Assembly: GCA_040223695.1 (NCBI GenBank)
Contig: JAVKFU010000009.1
Coordinates: 1-64,000, forward strand
Origin: Deltaproteobacteria bacterium
GTDB taxonomy: Bacteria; Desulfobacterota_D; UBA1144; Nemesobacterales; UBA2774
Direction of reading: 5' to 3'
Length of the DNA stretch: 64,000 nucleotides
The translations under genes were made by a program, and so were the position numbers. Below the pieces are notes generated by a model, which saw only the letters and a list, made by a program, of their open reading frames with translations, had not been told where the DNA came from and made no database searches. Position 1 is the first letter of the stretch, and each line of letters opens with the position of its first letter. Shown piece by piece: positions 60,995 through 64,000 of the stretch.

Positions 60995-62749
60995 ATGAAA
61001 GAACAGCGAGTCAGCGCACAGATGGGAGATATTTTGATCAAGGAAGATGTAATAAACCTTGATCAGTTAAAAACTGCGATACAGGAGCAGAAGCAGACCG
61101 GAAAGAGGCTTGGAGAAACGCTTCTCAACCTGGGGTACATAGACGAGCATCAGCTTGTGGCGTACCTGAGTAAGCAGTACGGTGTGCCCGCCATTAATCT
61201 GGACCAGTTCAACATATCCGGGGACATCCTTAAATCCATATCCAGAGAAACAGCCACAAAGCATAAACTCATACCTATTAATAAAACGAACTCGACACTT
61301 GTGGTGGCGATGTCCGATCCCTCTAATATTTTTGCGGTCGATGATCTCAAATTTGCGACAGGATACAACATCGAGGTAGTCGTAACATCGGAGAGATCCG
61401 TCAGAAACGCGATAGAGAGATTTTACGGCTCCCAGCAGGAGTGGGAAGACGCCCGGAAAGCCCAGGAGAGCACCGCAGCGGTGGACAGACTGCTCGGAGA
61501 CCTGGACGACTTCATGATAGAAATAAGCGGTGAAGAAGACGTGGATATTAATGATCTGGAGAAGGCGTCCGAAGAGGCTCCGGTAATAAAGCTTGTCAAT
61601 CACCTGCTAATGGATTCGATACGAAAGGGCGCAAGCGACATACATATTGAGCCCTATGAGAAAGAGATGCGGGTCCGGTACAGGATCGACGGCGTTCTGT
61701 ACGATTTCATGCACCCGCCGCTGAAGCTGAAGAATGCAGTTTCTTCCAGGATAAAGGTAATGTCCAACCTTGATATAGCCGAAAGGAGGCTTCCGCAGGA
61801 CGGCCGTATCAAGGTAAAGCTTCCCAATAATAAGGCAATGGAATACCGGGTATCGGTAGCGCCTACGCTGTTCGGGGAAAAAGTCGTAATGAGAATTCTT
61901 GATAAGGATTCCCTGAAGCTGGACTTGACGAAGCTGGGTTTCCACGACGATCAGCTCAAGGTTTTCAGGGACTCAATTTACCAACCCTACGGAATGGTTT
62001 TGATTACGGGCCCCACCGGTAGCGGTAAAACCACGACGCTTTATTCGAGCTTGATGGATTTAAACCGGGCGGACGTAAACATATCGACGGCGGAAGACCC
62101 GGTGGAGTACAGCCTTCCGGGTGTAAATCAGGTACAGGTGCACGAAGAGATCGGGCTTAGCTTCGCCGCTTGTCTCAGGGCATTTTTAAGGCAGGATCCC
62201 GATGTAATATTGGTCGGAGAGGTAAGAGACTATGAGACGGCGGAGATTGCGATAAAATCCGCGCTAACCGGCCACCTTGTGCTTTCGACCCTTCATACCA
62301 ACGACGCGCCCTCAACGATAACCAGGCTCCTTAACATGGGGGTTGAACCCTTCCTCGTTACCGCTTCTCTCAACTGCATAGTGGCGCAGCGTCTTGTAAG
62401 GGTGATTTGTCCCGAGTGCAAGCGCGAGCAGGAAGTCGCCCCTCAGGTGTTAATCGATCTCGGAGTTTCTCCGAAAGAAGTCTCGGACTACATAATTTAT
62501 AAAGGCGAGGGCGAGGGCTGCAAGGCTTGCTCCGGCACGGGCTACAGGGGCAGGCTTGCCGTATTTGAGGCAATGGATATAAACGAAGAGCTGAAGGAAT
62601 TTATACTGAGCGGCGCTTCCGCTCTTGAAATTAAGCGCGAGGCGATAAGGCAGGGGATGAGGACCTTGAGGAAGAGCGCGCTCGACAAGTTGAAGCAGGG
62701 ACTTACCACAATCGAGGAAGTTGTAAGAAATACCGCAGCGGACGATTAA
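60995..62749 (+). CDS. pilB: Type IV pilus assembly ATPase PilB with N-terminal MshEN domain
   Basis: A 584-residue AAA-type extension motor that powers pilin polymerisation. An N-terminal MshEN domain carries two 24-residue motifs: 9-32 (QMGDILIKEDVINLDQLKT...), partly degenerate, with a 5-residue spacer, and 38-61 (RLGETLLNLGYIDEHQLVAY...), intact with RLG. MshEN domains bind c-di-GMP in several T2SS/T4P ATPases. The catalytic core has Walker A GPTGSGKT (339-346), a Walker B LVGEVRDYETAEIA, the His box LSTLHTND, and a zinc tetracysteine CPEC (about 472) and C-K-A-C (about 509). It is the first gene behind a c-di-GMP riboswitch and precedes pilT by 14 nt. An alternative start at residue 10 is possible. 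Confidence 0.95.
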   Translation: MKEQRVSAQMGDILIKEDVINLDQLKTAIQEQKQTGKRLGETLLNLGYIDEHQLVAYLSKQYGVPAINLDQFNISGDILKSISRETATKHKLIPINKTNSTLVVAMSDPSNIFAVDDLKFATGYNIEVVVTSERSVRNAIERFYGSQQEWEDARKAQESTAAVDRLLGDLDDFMIEISGEEDVDINDLEKASEEAPVIKLVNHLLMDSIRKGASDIHIEPYEKEMRVRYRIDGVLYDFMHPPLKLKNAVSSRIKVMSNLDIAERRLPQDGRIKVKLPNNKAMEYRVSVAPTLFGEKVVMRILDKDSLKLDLTKLGFHDDQLKVFRDSIYQPYGMVLITGPTGSGKTTTLYSSLMDLNRADVNISTAEDPVEYSLPGVNQVQVHEEIGLSFAACLRAFLRQDPDVILVGEVRDYETAEIAIKSALTGHLVLSTLHTNDAPSTITRLLNMGVEPFLVTASLNCIVAQRLVRVICPECKREQEVAPQVLIDLGVSPKEVSDYIIYKGEGEGCKACSGTGYRGRLAVFEAMDINEELKEFILSGASALEIKREAIRQGMRTLRKSALDKLKQGLTTIEEVVRNTAADD

Positions 62750-62763
62750 CGGGAGCCAGACTT

Positions 62764-63867
62764 ATGGGAATAGCTATTGACAATCTTTTAAAGCTGATGG
62801 TTGATAACGGGGCGTCTGACCTGCATATCACTGCGGGCGTGGCTCCTATGCTCAGAATCGACGGCAAGCTGGTTCCGGTCAAGCATCCGCCTCTTACACC
62901 TCCCGAGACGAAGGAGGTGTGCTACAGCGTGCTTACGGATGTGCAGAAGCACAGATTCGAGGAGAATTGGGAGCTCGATTTTTCTTTCGGCAAGGAAAAT
63001 CTCGGACGTTTCCGCGGCAATATTTATACCCAGAGAGGCGCGGTCGCGGGGGCTTTCAGGCTTCTCCCTTTTGTGCTTAAGTCCTATCAGGAGCTCGGAC
63101 TCCCGCCCGTTCTGGCGGAGTTAGCCAGAAAACCCAGAGGATTGATTTTGATTACGGGGCCAACGGGCTCGGGTAAAACCACGACGCTCGCCAGCGTTGT
63201 CGATCAGGTCAATCAGGAGCGCCATGAGCACATCATAACTATCGAAGACCCCATCGAATACATATTCAAGCATAAAAATTGCATAGTAAACCAGAGAGAA
63301 GTCGGCAGTGATACGAAGGGCTTCACGAACGCCCTTAGGAGCATTCTGCGTGAAGACCCGGACGTTGTCCTCATAGGCGAGATGAGGGACCTGGAAACGA
63401 TTAAAGTAGCGCTTACTCTCTCGGAGACGGGTCACCTGACACTCGCCACACTCCATACTAATACAGCCGTTCAGACAATAAACCGTGTGATCGACGTCTT
63501 TCCGCCTCACGAGCAGTCTCAGGTAAGGGCGCAGTTATCGTTCGTACTGGAGGGCATTCTTTGCCAGAACCTGATTCCTAAAATCGGAGGCGGCAGGGTG
63601 CTCGGGGTGGAAGTCCTTGTTCCCAATCCCGCTATTAGAAATCTTATTCGTGAGGATAAGGTGCATCAGATTTATTCTCAACAGCAAATCGGTCAGGAAA
63701 AATGGAAGATGCAGACCCTTAATCAGAGCCTTGCTGATTTATATCTGAGAAAACTCATTACTTACGAAGATGCGATATCCAAATCACAGGAGCCCGAGGA
63801 AATGAAGAGGATTATATCCGAACGCTCTCCTTCCGGCGATGCCAGGGAACGGGCGGTGAGGCAGTGA
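62764..63867 (+). CDS. pilT: Type IV pilus retraction ATPase PilT
   Basis: A 367-residue AAA-type ATPase for pilus retraction and twitching. N-terminal PAS-like domain (SDLHITAGVAPMLRIDG), Walker A GPTGSGKT (about 132-139), Walker B IGEMRDLETI, His box LATLHTNTAVQT, and the PilT-specific AIRNLIRE segment (about 288-295). Length fits PilT, not PilU. It starts 14 nt after pilB, and the partial pilC follows at 63935; this is the common pilB-pilT-pilC order. Confidence 0.97.
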   Translation: MGIAIDNLLKLMVDNGASDLHITAGVAPMLRIDGKLVPVKHPPLTPPETKEVCYSVLTDVQKHRFEENWELDFSFGKENLGRFRGNIYTQRGAVAGAFRLLPFVLKSYQELGLPPVLAELARKPRGLILITGPTGSGKTTTLASVVDQVNQERHEHIITIEDPIEYIFKHKNCIVNQREVGSDTKGFTNALRSILREDPDVVLIGEMRDLETIKVALTLSETGHLTLATLHTNTAVQTINRVIDVFPPHEQSQVRAQLSFVLEGILCQNLIPKIGGGRVLGVEVLVPNPAIRNLIREDKVHQIYSQQQIGQEKWKMQTLNQSLADLYLRKLITYEDAISKSQEPEEMKRIISERSPSGDARERAVRQ

Positions 63868-63934
63868 GGTCCGGTCTCGGGATGCATGAGCGGGGAATCA
63901 CTGTCGTAATAGTTAAAGAAGGGAGGAGTTTGTA

Positions 63935-64000
63935 ATGCCGGTATTTGTTTGGCACGGAAGAGCAGAGGGCACCCTGAAGAAGGGTGAAATGGAGGCACCT
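63935..64000 (+). CDS. pilC: Type IV pilus inner-membrane platform protein PilC (partial)
   Basis: The first 22 codons, cut by the window edge, starting MPVFVWHGRAEGTLKKGEME, resemble the PilC N-terminus (MPxFxWKGR-x-G-x-x-x-KGE). GGGAGG lies 8 nt before the ATG. PilC is the inner-membrane platform on which PilB and PilT act. Confidence 0.8.
   Translation, partial: MPVFVWHGRAEGTLKKGEMEAP

Noticed and set aside
1-64000. CRISPR arrays, rRNA genes, integrase or prophage genes
   Set aside because: I looked for regularly spaced repeats, rRNA-like stretches and recombinase motifs and saw none; the repeats present are irregular and palindromic.

Overview
The window looks like part of the chromosome of a Gram-negative (diderm) bacterium with mid-range GC (roughly half, judged by eye). 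Outer-membrane and periplasmic functions are plain: a TamB-like protein, TonB, an MltD-type lytic transglycosylase, lipoproteins, a Tat-exported carbonic anhydrase and type IV pilus motors. The gene orders zapB-like/zapA/fau/rny, glyQ-glyS-ppdK and merR/tRNA-Pro/surE, together with TrmFO, a class III PHA synthase, a c-di-GMP-I riboswitch and two sigma-54-type promoters, point towards the Desulfobacterota/'Deltaproteobacteria' neighbourhood, possibly a lineage such as Dadabacteria. That placement is inference; no rRNA gene is present to settle it.

Layout. 1-2.45 kb: a sugar-porter MFS gene embedded in clusters of short palindromic intergenic repeats and bracketed by a 48-nt direct repeat. 2.4-7.8 kb (minus): rhomboid protease, phosphofructokinase, a seven-LysM lytic transglycosylase and an Ogg2-type DNA glycosylase. 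7.9-10.6 kb (plus): a KdsC-like HAD protein lacking its nucleophile, a MaoC-like hydratase, QueG and an NTF2-like protein. 10.7-15.5 kb (minus): TamB-like protein and an EamA transporter. 15.9-17.7 kb (plus): etfB-etfA. 17.8-20.0 kb (minus): radA-murI. 20.1-27.6 kb (plus): a 51-codon DUF5993-like gene with dsbB, the Tat carbonic anhydrase, a CDF transporter, htpG, a MoxR/VWA pair and a VOC protein. 27.6-34.1 kb (minus): CPBP protease, DUF4124-thioredoxin, purU, a zincin, acpH, FKBP, a decayed NTF2-like pseudogene, a beta-helix lipoprotein and the intact NTF2-like paralogue.

34.3-38.8 kb is a polyhydroxyalkanoate locus: crotonase and FabG/PhaB-type reductase on plus; class III phaC, two tandem short PhaE-like subunits and a phasin-like gene on minus, the halves separated by a perfect 17-bp inverted repeat. 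39-42.5 kb: a periplasmic binding protein, CcsA-like cytochrome c assembly protein, a repeat-rich gap and an SDR enzyme with a sigma-54-like promoter. 42.6-52.5 kb: prfA, zapB-like, zapA, fau, rny, ppdK, glyS, glyQ. 52.7-58.3 kb: purM, tonB, the glucosylglycerate (compatible solute) pair mpgP-gpgS, a DedA/YqaA-like membrane protein and surE. 58.4-60.3 kb: tRNA-Pro(GGG), a MerR regulator and trmFO.

The most interesting region is 60.6-64.0 kb. A sigma-54-like promoter is followed by a c-di-GMP-I (GEMM-I) riboswitch in the leader of a pilB-pilT-pilC operon. PilB itself begins with an MshEN domain, a known c-di-GMP-binding module, so the second messenger may act on both the mRNA and the motor protein. 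Secondary points are the pseudo-enzyme KdsC-like gene, the paired PhaE-like subunits, the NTF2-like duplication with a 51-nt identical block, and the dyad operator overlapping the carbonic anhydrase promoter.
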